The notes below the pieces were generated by a model. The model did not search any database, had not been told where the DNA came from, and was given only the letters and a program-made list of their open reading frames with translations. A stretch of DNA of 64,000 nt from Jeotgalicoccus coquinae (lineage in GTDB: Bacteria; Bacillota; Bacilli; Staphylococcales; Salinicoccaceae): NCBI RefSeq assembly GCF_014207425.1, contig NZ_JACHFF010000001.1:186001-250000 (forward strand), read 5' to 3'. Position 1 is the first letter of the stretch. Each line of letters starts with the position of its first letter. Below are positions 25,530 through 35,334 of the stretch, one piece after another. The position numbers and the translations under genes were made by a program.

Positions 25530-27266
25530 ATGAAAAAGACAGTAGTTTCAGTAGCAACATTGACAGCAATTACAGGTGTAGCGGCGACAGCAGTTTCAGC
25601 AGACGAGTACACGATATCAAGTGGAGACACTTTATGGGGAATAGCTAATGAAGTCGGTACATCAGTTGCAGAGTTAAAAGCTGATAACGAACTTTCAAGT
25701 GATATTATTTTCCCGGGAGATGTACTGACAGTTAATCCAGAGGAAGCTGAGGAAGCTGAAAAAGCACCTGCTCCTGCTAGTAATGAATCAACATACATAG
25801 TTAAACCAGGAGATACGCTTTGGCAAATTGGAGCGGAATTCTCATTAGATTACAATGAAATCATGAAATGGAACAGCTTATCTTCAGATCTTATTTTTGT
25901 TGGTCAGGAACTTTCAATTGACGGATCAGCAGCTGCTGAACCAGCAGCAGAAGTTGAAGAAGCACCTGCTGTAGAAGAAGTTCAGGAAGTTGAACCGGCA
26001 GTTGAAGAAGTTCAGGAAGCTGCACCAGCAGTTGAAGCAGAAGAAGAACCAGCAGTAGAAGAAGTTCAGGAAGCTGCACCAGTGGTAGAAGTTGTTGAAG
26101 AAGAACCTGCAGTAGAAGAAGTTCAGGAAACTGAACCAGCTGCAGAGGTTGTTGAAGAAGAACCTGCAGTAGAAGAAGTTCAGGAAACTGAACCAGTTGC
26201 AGAGGTTGTTGAAGAAGAGCCTGCAGTGGAAGAAGTTGAAGTAACTGAGCCAACAGCTGAAGAACAAGCAGCAGCTGAACAGGCAGAAGCGGACAAAATT
26301 GCTGCAGAAGAAGCGGCAGCAGAATTAGCAGCGGCTGAAGAAGCAGCTCAGGAAGCTGAAGAGAAAGCAGCAGCTGAACAGGCAGAAGCGGACAAAATTG
26401 CAGCAGAAGAAGCGGCAGCAGAATTAGCGGCGGCTGAAGAAGCAGCTCAGGAAGCTGAAGAGAAAGCAGCAGCGGAACAGGCTGAAGCAGATAAAATTGC
26501 AGCAGAAGAAGCGGCAGCAGAATTAGCAGCAGCTGAAGAAGAAGCGGCACAAAAAGAAGCTGAAAAACAGGCAGCAGCAGAACAGGCTGAAGCAGATAAA
26601 ATTGCAGCAGAAAAGAAAGCAGCAGAGAAAGCGGCGGCTGAAGAAGCAGCAGCACAAAAAGAAGCTGAAGAACAGGCAGCAGCTGAACAAGCAGAAGCAG
26701 ACAGAATTGCAGCAGAAGAAGCTGAAGCGGCAGCAGCTGAACAAGCAGCAGCTGAAAAGGCTGAAGAACAGGCAGCAGCTGAACAAGCTGAGGCAGACAG
26801 AATTGCAGCAGAAGAAGCTGAAGCGGCAGCAGCTGAAAGAGCAGCAGAACAAGCAGCAGCTGAAAAGGCTGAAGAAGAGTCACAGCCTGACGCAGCAACT
26901 CCAGTTTCAAGTGCAAGTAACGGCAAAAACCACTACTCATGGGGTACATGTGCATGGTACGTATTTGAAAAACGTTCATCAATGGGCATGAGTGTTGGAA
27001 ATAACTGGGGCGACGCTAAGAGCTGGGCATCTAATGCACAGTCAGCAGGTTACTCAGTAACCAACTCACCTTCAGTAGGTGCAGTGATGCAGGCTCCGGC
27101 TCACACTAACGGTGCTTATGGTCAGGGTCACGTTGCAGTAGTTGAACGTGTTAACGGAGACGGATCAATCTTAGTATCAGAAATGCAGTTCGGCGGCGGA
27201 TTAGGCGACAAGAACACTAGAACAATCAGTGCTTCACAAGTTGCGAGCCATAACTTCATTCACTAA
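25530..27266 (+). CDS. Secreted LysM-CHAP peptidoglycan hydrolase with long Glu/Ala linker
   Basis: A 578-residue secreted protein: Sec signal peptide (residues 1-24, cleavage after VSA), two LysM wall-binding modules (about 25-68 and 87-131), a roughly 330-residue low-complexity linker, and a C-terminal CHAP amidase/endopeptidase domain (about 465-578) with catalytic Cys in GTCAWYV and His in GQGHVAVVERV. The linker has EEVQE-type repeats of about 18 residues, then 33-residue repeats (AEQAEADKIAAEE...), likely a long charged helix that spans the wall. Related to Sle1/SsaA-type cell-separation enzymes; the WalR box upstream supports this. AGGAGG precedes the ATG. Confidence 0.92.
   Translation: MKKTVVSVATLTAITGVAATAVSADEYTISSGDTLWGIANEVGTSVAELKADNELSSDIIFPGDVLTVNPEEAEEAEKAPAPASNESTYIVKPGDTLWQIGAEFSLDYNEIMKWNSLSSDLIFVGQELSIDGSAAAEPAAEVEEAPAVEEVQEVEPAVEEVQEAAPAVEAEEEPAVEEVQEAAPVVEVVEEEPAVEEVQETEPAAEVVEEEPAVEEVQETEPVAEVVEEEPAVEEVEVTEPTAEEQAAAEQAEADKIAAEEAAAELAAAEEAAQEAEEKAAAEQAEADKIAAEEAAAELAAAEEAAQEAEEKAAAEQAEADKIAAEEAAAELAAAEEEAAQKEAEKQAAAEQAEADKIAAEKKAAEKAAAEEAAAQKEAEEQAAAEQAEADRIAAEEAEAAAAEQAAAEKAEEQAAAEQAEADRIAAEEAEAAAAERAAEQAAAEKAEEESQPDAATPVSSASNGKNHYSWGTCAWYVFEKRSSMGMSVGNNWGDAKSWASNAQSAGYSVTNSPSVGAVMQAPAHTNGAYGQGHVAVVERVNGDGSILVSEMQFGGGLGDKNTRTISASQVASHNFIH
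26269..26880. repeat. In-frame repeats encoding the Glu/Ala linker
   Basis: At least two nearly identical 99-base (33-codon) units begin at about 26269 and 26368, followed by a third that diverges and by shorter derivatives ending near 26880. The 54-base EEVQE repeats lie just upstream (about 25960-26240). Such repeats are prone to copy-number change. Confidence 0.85.
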
Positions 27267-27284
27267 TATATACATTAATATAAC

Positions 27285-27335
27285 CAGCGGGAATCATGTC
27301 TATTTTATATAGATTTGTTTCCCGCTGTTTTTATA
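27285..27335 (+). terminator. Rho-independent terminator of the LysM-CHAP gene
   Basis: CAGCGGGAA (27285-27293) pairs with TTCCCGCTG (27319-27327), followed by a T run. The 25-base loop contains a further weak TATA-rich stem. Confidence 0.82.
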
Positions 27336-27427
27336 TACCTGAATATAAATTTGATAATAGGTTATGAGTATTATATAGAAGAAAAAAATTTAAATCAGTA
27401 TTTGAAGATGTAAGAAAGGAGTATCAT

Positions 27428-27601
27428 ATGATGAAAATTATTTCACAGGATCACAACACGGCGGTTGCACTGACTTCTTTAATTATTTTAGCTTTCCTTA
27501 ATCTGATTACGTTCAGGCAGATTAAAAAACTCGACGATAAAGTGACAGAAATGCATGAGCAGTGGAAGAAGGACCGGCAGAGTGATAATCATAAATTATA
27601 G
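27428..27601 (+). CDS. Small single-pass membrane protein, unknown function
   Basis: A 57-residue reading frame with AAGGAG seven bases before its ATG. It has one hydrophobic segment (AVALTSLIILAFLNLITF, residues 13-30) and a charged, probably coiled C-terminal half (QIKKLDDKVTEMHEQWKKDR). I do not recognise it. It is too short for most gene callers but the ribosome site and membrane-plus-coil plan make it credible. It lies between the LysM-CHAP gene and the ResA-like gene. Confidence 0.6.
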   Translation: MMKIISQDHNTAVALTSLIILAFLNLITFRQIKKLDDKVTEMHEQWKKDRQSDNHKL

Positions 27602-27710
27602 GTGCAGATTTACCTGTTATTTTTCACATTTTCTTAACGTCCGGGAACGGTACTTTATCAGTCCGGTATGTTAAAATGATTAAAATGATATTAGAGGGAA
27701 AGTGGATTGG

Positions 27711-28298
27711 ATGACGGGTAAAAAGCTTATTATTGCGGTTATTTTTATCGCATTCTTCCTGCTCATAGGTGTCAGCATCGGTGCGGTGATTAATATGTCC
27801 GATGATGAGATGAAAGAACGGAGCCTGAAGACACTGCAGGATTCTGAAGGGCGTGACAATCATTATGCTGTCGGTCTGAATTTACTGGATACAGAATCGG
27901 AGACTGTAATTAACAGCGATGAACAGCTGAATGAAATAATACAGAATAATGAAGTGACTGTCGTTAACTTTTTTGCATCATGGTGTGAACCGTGTAAACG
28001 TGAAACGCCGGAGTTAAATGAGTATGCATTGGAAACGGCGGGGAGCGAAGTTCAGGTTGTCGGCATTAATATCGATGACAGTGCTAAAAACCGCGATGAG
28101 TTTCTCGACACATACGGCGTACAGTACCCGGTGTTTGAATTAACAGATGAGAAAGGCATGACGGATGAGTTTAAAATCAGCTTGATGCCGACTACATTTT
28201 TCGTTGATTCCAACGGTAAAGTTGTCCGTGCGTATATTGGAGAAATAGGACCGGAATTGATTACGAATTACATTAACTATGTAAAGGAGCGTCAATAA
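27711..28298 (+). CDS. ResA/TlpA-like membrane-anchored thiol-disulfide oxidoreductase
   Basis: A 195-residue protein with one N-terminal membrane anchor and an extracytoplasmic thioredoxin domain. The active site is WCEPCK, the CEPC motif of B. subtilis ResA, which reduces the CXXCH haem site of apocytochrome c. The cis-Pro loop MPTTFFVD follows. Pairing with the cytochrome c551 gene nearby supports a role in cytochrome c maturation; a general TlpA role is the alternative. The start is uncertain: GTG at 27702 is four bases after GAGG, ATG at 27711 thirteen bases after. The stop abuts the next ATG. Confidence 0.82.
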   Translation: MTGKKLIIAVIFIAFFLLIGVSIGAVINMSDDEMKERSLKTLQDSEGRDNHYAVGLNLLDTESETVINSDEQLNEIIQNNEVTVVNFFASWCEPCKRETPELNEYALETAGSEVQVVGINIDDSAKNRDEFLDTYGVQYPVFELTDEKGMTDEFKISLMPTTFFVDSNGKVVRAYIGEIGPELITNYINYVKERQ

Positions 28299-28934
28299 AT
28301 GGGAGTACATCAGTATTTTAAAAGTTTAAATGATCTGGAAAAACTTATCAGATGTCCCGGAAAATTTAAGTATCAGGAGCACAACGTTGCAGCGCATTCA
28401 TTTAAAGTGACAAAGATTGCCCAGTATCTGGGTACGGTTGAGGAGCACAATGGGAATGAAATCAACTGGCGGTCTTTATATGAGAAAGCATTAAACCACG
28501 ACTATCCGGAAATATTTACAGGTGATATTAAAACACCGGTTAAGTATGCATCATTGGAACTCAACACACTGTTTATGGAAGTTGAAGAAACAATGACGAC
28601 AAAGTTTATCGAAACGGAATTTCCGCCCGAATATCAGCAGATCTATAAGGAACGTCTGAAAGAGGGCAAGGACAGCACACTTGAAGGACAGATTCTGTCT
28701 GTTGCCGATAAAATTGATCTGCTGTACGAATCGTTCGGCGAAATACAGAAGCGAAACCCCGAACCTCTGTTTTTTGAAATCTACGAAGAATCGCTCGCAA
28801 CGATTAAACGCTTCGAACATTTAGTGTGTGTACAGGACTTCCTTGAGAACATTTTGACAGAAATGCTGTCGGAACATTTCATTCCGAAAGATGAACTGTT
28901 TGAAATAACAAACTCCATTCTGAACCGGGAGTAG
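28299..28934 (+). CDS. HD-domain phosphohydrolase (YfbR-like)
   Basis: A 211-residue HD-superfamily protein. Metal ligands are visible as His in AAHSFKVTKIA, the HD pair in LNHDYPEIFTGDIKTP, and Asp in SVADKIDLLYE. The pattern resembles YfbR-type 5'-deoxynucleotidases, which hydrolyse dNMPs, but the substrate is inferred. Its ATG follows the upstream stop with no gap (TAA then ATG), with AAAGGAG inside the end of the upstream gene, so the two are translationally coupled. Confidence 0.78.
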   Translation: MGVHQYFKSLNDLEKLIRCPGKFKYQEHNVAAHSFKVTKIAQYLGTVEEHNGNEINWRSLYEKALNHDYPEIFTGDIKTPVKYASLELNTLFMEVEETMTTKFIETEFPPEYQQIYKERLKEGKDSTLEGQILSVADKIDLLYESFGEIQKRNPEPLFFEIYEESLATIKRFEHLVCVQDFLENILTEMLSEHFIPKDELFEITNSILNRE

Positions 28935-28938
28935 CGCT

Positions 28939-29184
28939 ATGGATTTGTACTGGTACATGATGGCGATGGTCGTTCCTGCAACGACTGTTGTAGTATTTAC
29001 GCGGCTGACGCGTCATAAGTACGTTGCAGTAATGTTGACGTTTATCTTATTCGGAGCATCGATTTACAGAGGATTTTACCCCAGCGAGTGGGTAATATAC
29101 ATAGATTCGGCATCAATTTTTGTCGGCTATATTATAGTAGAGATTTTTGAGCTTGATAATTTTAATAGTGAAGATGAAGAGTAG
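28939..29184 (+). CDS. csbA: CsbA-family membrane protein
   Basis: An 81-residue protein with three hydrophobic segments and an acidic tail. Sequence pattern and position immediately upstream of uvrB match CsbA, a general-stress (sigma-B) membrane protein of B. subtilis of unknown function. GGGAG precedes the ATG, four bases after the HD gene. No clear sigma-B promoter is visible here. Confidence 0.8.
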   Translation: MDLYWYMMAMVVPATTVVVFTRLTRHKYVAVMLTFILFGASIYRGFYPSEWVIYIDSASIFVGYIIVEIFELDNFNSEDEE

Positions 29185-29191
29185 AGATGAC

Positions 29192-29232
29192 CGAACAAAT
29201 GTTTGTTATTTCTGCTCTATTTTTGTTAAAAT
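29192..29232 (+). promoter_or_regulatory. LexA box and promoter of uvrBA
   Basis: CGAACAAATGTTTG (29192-29205) matches the Gram-positive LexA box (CGAACRNRYGTTYC) at nearly all positions. It overlaps a candidate -35 TTGTTA (29203-29208) with -10 TAAAAT (29227-29232), spacer 18. SOS control of uvrBA is established in B. subtilis and S. aureus. Confidence 0.85.
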
Positions 29233-29261
29233 AGTATAGATTAATAAGTGGAGGCGAAACA

Positions 29262-31235
29262 ATGGCAGATTTCGAGTTAGTTTCTAAATTTGAGCCGGCT
29301 GGTGACCAGCCTCAAGCAATTGAAGAATTAGTAGAACAAATCAGTTCCGGACAGAGGCACCAGACACTTCTGGGTGCAACAGGTACCGGTAAAACATACA
29401 CGATGAGCCAGGTAATTCAGAGAATCGGCAAACCGACTCTGATTATTGCCCATAACAAAACACTGGCAGGACAATTATACAGCGAATTTAAAGAGTTTTT
29501 CCCGAATAACCGCGTGGAATACTTCGTCAGCTATTATGACTATTTCCAGCCGGAAGCATATGTTCCGAGCACGGATACGTTTATCGAAAAAGATGCATCC
29601 ATCAACGATGAAATCGATAAACTGCGCCACTCCGCAACGAGTTCGCTGTTCGAAGGCGATGACGTTATCGTTATTGCATCGGTCAGCTGTATTTACGGTC
29701 TGGGTAACCCGGAAGAATACCGTGATCTCGTTGTCAGCATCCGTACAGGAATGGAACTCGACCGCAATCAGTTCCTGCGCAAGCTTGTAGACATTCAGTA
29801 TTCCCGTAACGATATCGATTTTAAACGCGGGACATTCAGAGTACGCGGCGATATTGTGGAAGTATTCCCGGCATCACGTGACGAGCAGTGTATCCGCGTG
29901 GAATTTTTCGGCGATGAGATTGACCGGATCCGTGAAATCGATTATTTAACAGGTGAAGTGTATGCAGAACGAGAACATTTTGCTATTTTCCCGGCATCCC
30001 ACTTCGTAACGCGCGAAGAAAAATTGAAAGTCGCGATTGAACGTATTGAAAAAGAGCTGGAAGAACAGCTGAAGAAATTCCGTGCCGAAGACAAACTGCT
30101 GGAAGCACAGCGTCTGGAGCAGCGGACGAACTACGATCTGGAAATGATGCGCGAAATGGGATTCTGTTCGGGTATCGAGAACTATTCTGTGCATTTAACA
30201 TTACGCGACCCCGGTTCCACACCGTACACGCTGATCGATTACTTTAAAGATTTTCTTATAATGATTGATGAATCCCATGTTACTGTTCCGCAAATCAGGG
30301 GAATGTATAACGGAGACAAAGCGCGTAAACAGGTGCTTGTCGATCACGGTTTCAGGCTGCCGAGTGCACTCGATAACAGACCGCTGATGTTTTCGGAGTT
30401 CGAAGAAAAAGCGGAACAGCTGCTTTATGTTTCGGCAACGCCGGGGCCGTATGAAATTGAACATACAGAGAAGATGGTCGAACAGATTATCCGTCCGACA
30501 GGACTGCTTGATCCGACGATTGACGTCAGACCGTCGGAACATCAGATTGATGATTTAATGGAAGAAATTCATGCGAGAATCGAGAAGAACGAACGGGTAT
30601 TGGTTACAACACTGACGAAGAAAATGTCGGAAGACTTAACGACGTATTTAAAAGAAGCAGGAATCAAAGTACAATATCTGCATTCTGAAATTAAGACACT
30701 TGAGCGTATAGAAATACTGCGCGAACTTCGTGTCGGCACGTACGATGTTCTCGTCGGAATTAACCTTCTGCGTGAAGGTCTCGATATTCCTGAAGTATCG
30801 CTCGTAACAATACTCGACGCGGATAAAGAAGGATTCCTCCGTTCGAACCGTGCACTCGTTCAGACTATCGGAAGAGCGGCAAGAAACAGCAACGGCCACG
30901 TAATTATGTACGCCGATAAAATTACCGATTCGATGCAGTATGCACTCGATGAGACGGCAAGACGCCGTGAAACACAAATTGCATTTAACGAAAAACATAA
31001 TATTACTCCGACGACGATTGATAAAGCCATACGCGATGTCATCAGTGCGCATATAGATATTAAAGAAGATAACAAGGTCAAGAAAAAATCCGCAACGAAG
31101 AAACTGACGAAGTCAGAACGAGAAAAACTGCTTGAGAAGCTTGAGCAGGAAATGAAAGAAGCTGCGAAAGAACTCGACTTCGAAACAGCTTCAGAATTAA
31201 GAGATGCAATATTTGAGATTCAGGCAGAAGGGTGA
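29262..31235 (+). CDS. uvrB: Excinuclease ABC subunit B
   Basis: The 657-residue damage-verifying helicase of nucleotide excision repair. Walker A is [10 protein letters not shown], the beta-hairpin region [13 protein letters not shown] follows, Walker B MIDESH, motif [11 protein letters not shown], and the C-terminal UVR domain ([20 protein letters not shown]) that binds UvrC. GGAGG precedes the ATG. It overlaps uvrA by 4 bases. Confidence 0.98.
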   Translation: MADFELVSKFEPAGDQPQAIEELVEQISSGQRHQTLLGATGTGKTYTMSQVIQRIGKPTLIIAHNKTLAGQLYSEFKEFFPNNRVEYFVSYYDYFQPEAYVPSTDTFIEKDASINDEIDKLRHSATSSLFEGDDVIVIASVSCIYGLGNPEEYRDLVVSIRTGMELDRNQFLRKLVDIQYSRNDIDFKRGTFRVRGDIVEVFPASRDEQCIRVEFFGDEIDRIREIDYLTGEVYAEREHFAIFPASHFVTREEKLKVAIERIEKELEEQLKKFRAEDKLLEAQRLEQRTNYDLEMMREMGFCSGIENYSVHLTLRDPGSTPYTLIDYFKDFLIMIDESHVTVPQIRGMYNGDKARKQVLVDHGFRLPSALDNRPLMFSEFEEKAEQLLYVSATPGPYEIEHTEKMVEQIIRPTGLLDPTIDVRPSEHQIDDLMEEIHARIEKNERVLVTTLTKKMSEDLTTYLKEAGIKVQYLHSEIKTLERIEILRELRVGTYDVLVGINLLREGLDIPEVSLVTILDADKEGFLRSNRALVQTIGRAARNSNGHVIMYADKITDSMQYALDETARRRETQIAFNEKHNITPTTIDKAIRDVISAHIDIKEDNKVKKKSATKKLTKSEREKLLEKLEQEMKEAAKELDFETASELRDAIFEIQAEG

Positions 31236-34069
31236 GTTACATGAAGAATCCATTCATCAGTATCAGAGGTGCGAGAGAAAATAATTTAAAAGGTGTCAAT
31301 CTGGACATCCCGAGAGATCAGCTTGTCGTTATGACAGGCTTATCCGGTTCGGGTAAATCGTCGCTTGCGTTCGATACTATTTATGCCGAAGGGCAGCGCC
31401 GTTACGTCGAGTCGCTCAGTTCATACGCACGCCAGTTTTTAGGGCAGATGTCGAAACCCGATGTGGATACGATTGAAGGACTATCGCCGGCAATTTCGAT
31501 TGACCAGAAAACGACAAGTAACAATCCGCGCTCAACAGTATCGACAATTACGGAAATATACGACTATCTCCGCCTGTTATATGCACGTGCAGGTACGCCG
31601 TTCTGTCCGATTCACGACATTGAGATTTCATCTCAGACCGTTGAAGAAATGACGGATATTATAATGCAGCTGCCTGAACGTACACGTATTCAAGTATTTG
31701 CGCCGTTAATCCGCGGTAAAAAAGGACAGCATAAAAAACTGATTACCGACCTGAGCAAAGAGGGTTACGCACGTGTCGTTGTCAACGGTGAAATGTTCGA
31801 CATTGAAGAAGTGCCGGAACTCAGCAAAAATAAAAAACACGACATTGATGTTGTTATCGACAGACTTGCTGTAAGGGAAGGCATCGAATCCCGTCTCGCG
31901 GACTCTTTGCAGGTTGCACTTGAGAAAACAGAAGGCAACGTGACGATAAATGTTATAGACGGAGAAGACCTGCATTTCTCAGAAAACTTTTCATGTCCGG
32001 AGTGCGGATTCACGATTTCTGAACTTGAACCGCGCCTGTTTTCATTCAACGCACCGTATGGAGCATGTATTGAATGTGACGGTCTCGGCATGAAGATGTC
32101 AGTCGATAAAGCGCTCGTCGTACCCGATCAGGAAGTATCTCTGGAAGACGGTGCAATTATTACATGGCAGCCGATCAGCTCGACGTACTATACGCAGCTG
32201 TTAACGCAGGCGGCTGACTATTACGGTATCGATATGACTGTTCCGTTTAAAGATTTGAGTAAAAAAGAACAGGACATTATATTTAAAGGCGGCGATGATG
32301 AAATAAAATTTAAATTCGCCCAGGACAACGGTGTAGTGCGTGAACGCAAAATGGTGTTTGAAGGCGTGCTCAATAACATTGAAAGACGTTATAACGAAAG
32401 TCCTTCAGAATATACGAGAAATGTTATGGCACAGTATATGCGTGAAAGTGAGTGCAACCGCTGTGACGGCTACCGTTTAAACGAAGAAGCACTGGCAGTT
32501 AAAGTAAACGGTACACATATCGGTCAGGTGGTTGAGCGTTCTGTAAGAGACGGTATCGACTTCTTCGACAATATTTCCTTATCGGCTCAAAACGAAGAAA
32601 TTGCCGAGCCGATATTAAAAGAAATAGACAGCAGACTGTCATTTCTCCGCAACGTTGGACTCGACTATTTAACGCTGAACCGTAAGAGCGGGACATTATC
32701 GGGCGGTGAAGCGCAGCGTATCCGTCTGGCAACACAGATCGGTTCACGTCTCAGCGGCGTGCTCTATATTCTGGATGAACCGTCAATCGGACTGCATCAG
32801 CGTGATAACGAACGTTTAATCAACACGCTGAAAGATATGAGAGAACTTGGCAATACATTAATCGTCGTTGAACATGATGAAGACACGATGCTCGCAAGTG
32901 ATTATTTAATAGATATCGGTCCGGGTGCCGGTGAACACGGCGGGGAAGTGGTATCTTACGGTACGCCGAAAGAAGTTATGGCAGATGAGAATTCATTAAC
33001 CGGCCAGTACTTAAGCGGAAAGCGTGAAATCGCGCTGCCGGAAAACTACCGCAAACCGGATAAGAAAAAAGTATTTAAAATTAAAGGTGCACGTGAAAAC
33101 AATCTTAAAAATATCGATGTTTTTATTCCGCTCGGTGTGCTGAATCTCGTTACAGGGGTATCGGGTTCCGGCAAGAGTACCTTGATCAATGAAATTTTAT
33201 ATAAGAGCCTGCACACGCAGCTGTATAAAACAAAAGAAGTGCCCGGTGACCACGATAAAGTCGAAGGCATAGATTATATAGATAAAATTATCGATATCGA
33301 CCAGTCGCCGATTGGCCGTACACCGCGTAGTAACCCGGCAACATATACAGGGGTCTTCGATGATATCAGAGATGTTTTCGCTCAGACGAACGAAGCGAAA
33401 GTCCGCGGTTATAAAAAAGGACGCTTCAGCTTTAACGTTAAAGGCGGACGCTGTGAAGCATGCCGGGGCGACGGAATACTCCGTATAGAAATGCACTTTT
33501 TACCGGATGTTTTCGTGCCGTGTGAAGTGTGTCACGGCAAACGCTACAACAGGGAAACACTTGAAGTGAAATATAAAGACAAAAGCATAGCAGATGTGTT
33601 AAAAATGACAGTAGAAGAAGCGTATTATTTCTTTGAAAACCTGCCTAAAATTAAACGTAAGATTAAGACGCTTGTCGATGTCGGACTCGGCTATGTGCGT
33701 CTAGGTCAGCCCGCAACAACATTGTCGGGCGGAGAGGCACAGCGTGTAAAACTCGCAAGTGAACTGCACAAACGTTCAAACGGCAAGACGCTATACATTC
33801 TGGATGAACCGACAACCGGCCTGCATTCCGAAGATATTAAAAACTTAATCGGCGTCATTCAGCGTCTCGTTGACCAGGGAGATACAGTTGTTATTATCGA
33901 GCATAACCTCGATGTCATTAAAGTGGCGGATCACATTATTGACCTCGGCCCTGAAGGCGGGGAAGGTGGCGGAAACATCGTCGTAAGTGGTACAGTAGAA
34001 GATGTAATTGCGAATGAAAACAGCTATACGGGACATCATCTTAAGAAGTGGTTAAACAGAAACCATTAG
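31232..34069 (+). CDS. uvrA: Excinuclease ABC subunit A
   Basis: The 945-residue damage-recognition ATPase with two ABC modules. First Walker A is [14 protein letters not shown] with signature [12 protein letters not shown]; the second is GVSGSGKST with [12 protein letters not shown]. Zinc-binding Cys pairs lie at CPECGF/CIECDG and [14 protein letters not shown]. It loads UvrB at lesions. The ATG overlaps the uvrB stop. Confidence 0.98.
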   Translation: MSYMKNPFISIRGARENNLKGVNLDIPRDQLVVMTGLSGSGKSSLAFDTIYAEGQRRYVESLSSYARQFLGQMSKPDVDTIEGLSPAISIDQKTTSNNPRSTVSTITEIYDYLRLLYARAGTPFCPIHDIEISSQTVEEMTDIIMQLPERTRIQVFAPLIRGKKGQHKKLITDLSKEGYARVVVNGEMFDIEEVPELSKNKKHDIDVVIDRLAVREGIESRLADSLQVALEKTEGNVTINVIDGEDLHFSENFSCPECGFTISELEPRLFSFNAPYGACIECDGLGMKMSVDKALVVPDQEVSLEDGAIITWQPISSTYYTQLLTQAADYYGIDMTVPFKDLSKKEQDIIFKGGDDEIKFKFAQDNGVVRERKMVFEGVLNNIERRYNESPSEYTRNVMAQYMRESECNRCDGYRLNEEALAVKVNGTHIGQVVERSVRDGIDFFDNISLSAQNEEIAEPILKEIDSRLSFLRNVGLDYLTLNRKSGTLSGGEAQRIRLATQIGSRLSGVLYILDEPSIGLHQRDNERLINTLKDMRELGNTLIVVEHDEDTMLASDYLIDIGPGAGEHGGEVVSYGTPKEVMADENSLTGQYLSGKREIALPENYRKPDKKKVFKIKGARENNLKNIDVFIPLGVLNLVTGVSGSGKSTLINEILYKSLHTQLYKTKEVPGDHDKVEGIDYIDKIIDIDQSPIGRTPRSNPATYTGVFDDIRDVFAQTNEAKVRGYKKGRFSFNVKGGRCEACRGDGILRIEMHFLPDVFVPCEVCHGKRYNRETLEVKYKDKSIADVLKMTVEEAYYFFENLPKIKRKIKTLVDVGLGYVRLGQPATTLSGGEAQRVKLASELHKRSNGKTLYILDEPTTGLHSEDIKNLIGVIQRLVDQGDTVVIIEHNLDVIKVADHIIDLGPEGGEGGGNIVVSGTVEDVIANENSYTGHHLKKWLNRNH

Positions 34070-34081
34070 GAGGTAATATCA

Positions 34082-35233
34082 GTGGATAGTAAAGAACGCA
34101 TTTTAAAAATGCTCGAAGAAGGCAAAATAACTTCCGAAGAAGCAATTGAACTGATGTCGGCACTTAATACGAAATCAGAGCCGGAACAGAAAGAACACGG
34201 CAGAAAAACCGGGCGCGAGGAGTCAGACAGCGGAGAACCAGGCGGTCTGTTCGGTGATTATGTCGGACAGTTTGTCGATGAGTTTAATAAGTATGTAAAT
34301 AAAGATAAAGTGAACGATACGTATACGAACGTTAAAGGTAAATTTACAGGCGGCCGTCAGGCGAAGCAGATGTTTGACGGACTGGAGAAAGCATTTGACT
34401 CAGTCGGTTCTTCATTCGACTCTGTATTTTCACAGGGACCGAAAAACCGTTTAATCGAAACGATTGATCAGCCGTTCAGCAGTATTTCTGTCGATATCGC
34501 AAACGGCAGCGTTGAATTAAAACCTGCCGAGCGCGGCGACGTTGTTAAATTTGAAGTGACGCCGTTTTACCGTAAACTCGATGCGAAGAAAAACTACTTC
34601 CAGGACATTATCTGCGATGTTAAAAACGATGAACTTGTTATCGTGTCGGACATTAAGTCTGCACGTGTGAACGTAGTAATTGAAGTGACTGCAGAAACAC
34701 TCAGACGCATCATTTTATCAACATCAAACGGCAATGTGAAAATCGCTGATAAGTCATTTACCGACCTGACGGTGGATCTGTTAAACGGTGATATCGAACT
34801 GAATCAGGTCGAAGCGAAGAATGCATTTCTCCGTACGTCCCGGGGCAGCATTAAAGTGTCTGAAGGACAGTATAAAGGTATCGAGATTGTCTCTATGCTC
34901 GGTACGATTTTAACGGATAACCTGGATGCAAAAACCATTGATATTTCATCGAACGGTTCAGTGAATATTGCGCTTAAGAAAGAAACTGAAGAAGCGACAA
35001 TCAACTCGAACATGGGCAGCATTAATATCAGTGTACCTAATGGCAGAGAGCTTGAAGGCCGTCTGTCCACAGTACTTGGACAGATTAACTATCCGCCTGA
35101 ACTCGATGCACGCTATATGAAACAGCAGGATATCGGCTTTAAAGAGCTGATGCTAGTAAACAACACAGACGAGCCGGGAATGTTCCTCGAAGTCGGCACT
35201 AAAGTCGGCAGTGTGACATTGCACCGCAGTTAA
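34082..35233 (+). CDS. YvlB-like DUF4097 beta-repeat protein
   Basis: A 383-residue protein. Residues 1-28 form a SHOCT-like helical hairpin (KERILKMLEEGKITSEEAIELM), a hydrophilic linker follows, and from about 125 to the end there are regular beta-strand repeats (SNGNVKIADKSF, LNGDIELNQVEA, SRGSIKVSE, SNGSVNIAL, NMGSINISV), the DUF4097 beta-helix. It resembles YvlB of B. subtilis, which lies between uvrA and hprK there too, and LiaX-type envelope-stress proteins. No signal peptide. The start is GTG with AGGAGG eight bases upstream. Function is unproven. Confidence 0.82.
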   Translation: MDSKERILKMLEEGKITSEEAIELMSALNTKSEPEQKEHGRKTGREESDSGEPGGLFGDYVGQFVDEFNKYVNKDKVNDTYTNVKGKFTGGRQAKQMFDGLEKAFDSVGSSFDSVFSQGPKNRLIETIDQPFSSISVDIANGSVELKPAERGDVVKFEVTPFYRKLDAKKNYFQDIICDVKNDELVIVSDIKSARVNVVIEVTAETLRRIILSTSNGNVKIADKSFTDLTVDLLNGDIELNQVEAKNAFLRTSRGSIKVSEGQYKGIEIVSMLGTILTDNLDAKTIDISSNGSVNIALKKETEEATINSNMGSINISVPNGRELEGRLSTVLGQINYPPELDARYMKQQDIGFKELMLVNNTDEPGMFLEVGTKVGSVTLHRS

Positions 35234-35250
35234 AAAATATTAATAAGTAC

Positions 35251-35277
35251 GGGCTGGCGATTGCCAGCCCATTTTTT
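35251..35277 (+). terminator. Rho-independent terminator of the uvrBA-yvlB operon
   Basis: GGGCTGGC (35251-35258) pairs with GCCAGCCC (35263-35270) over GATT, followed by ATTTTTT. Confidence 0.92.
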
Positions 35278-35334
35278 GCTATAATATAACTAAACAGTAA
35301 ACTTATTCGTTGAAGAACGGACGGAGGTGCAGCG

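Noticed and set aside
25891-26982. Long minus-strand frames (up to 363 residues, Leu/Gln-rich) opposite the LysM-CHAP linker
   Set aside because: They are the antisense of the repetitive Glu/Ala codons and have no start context.
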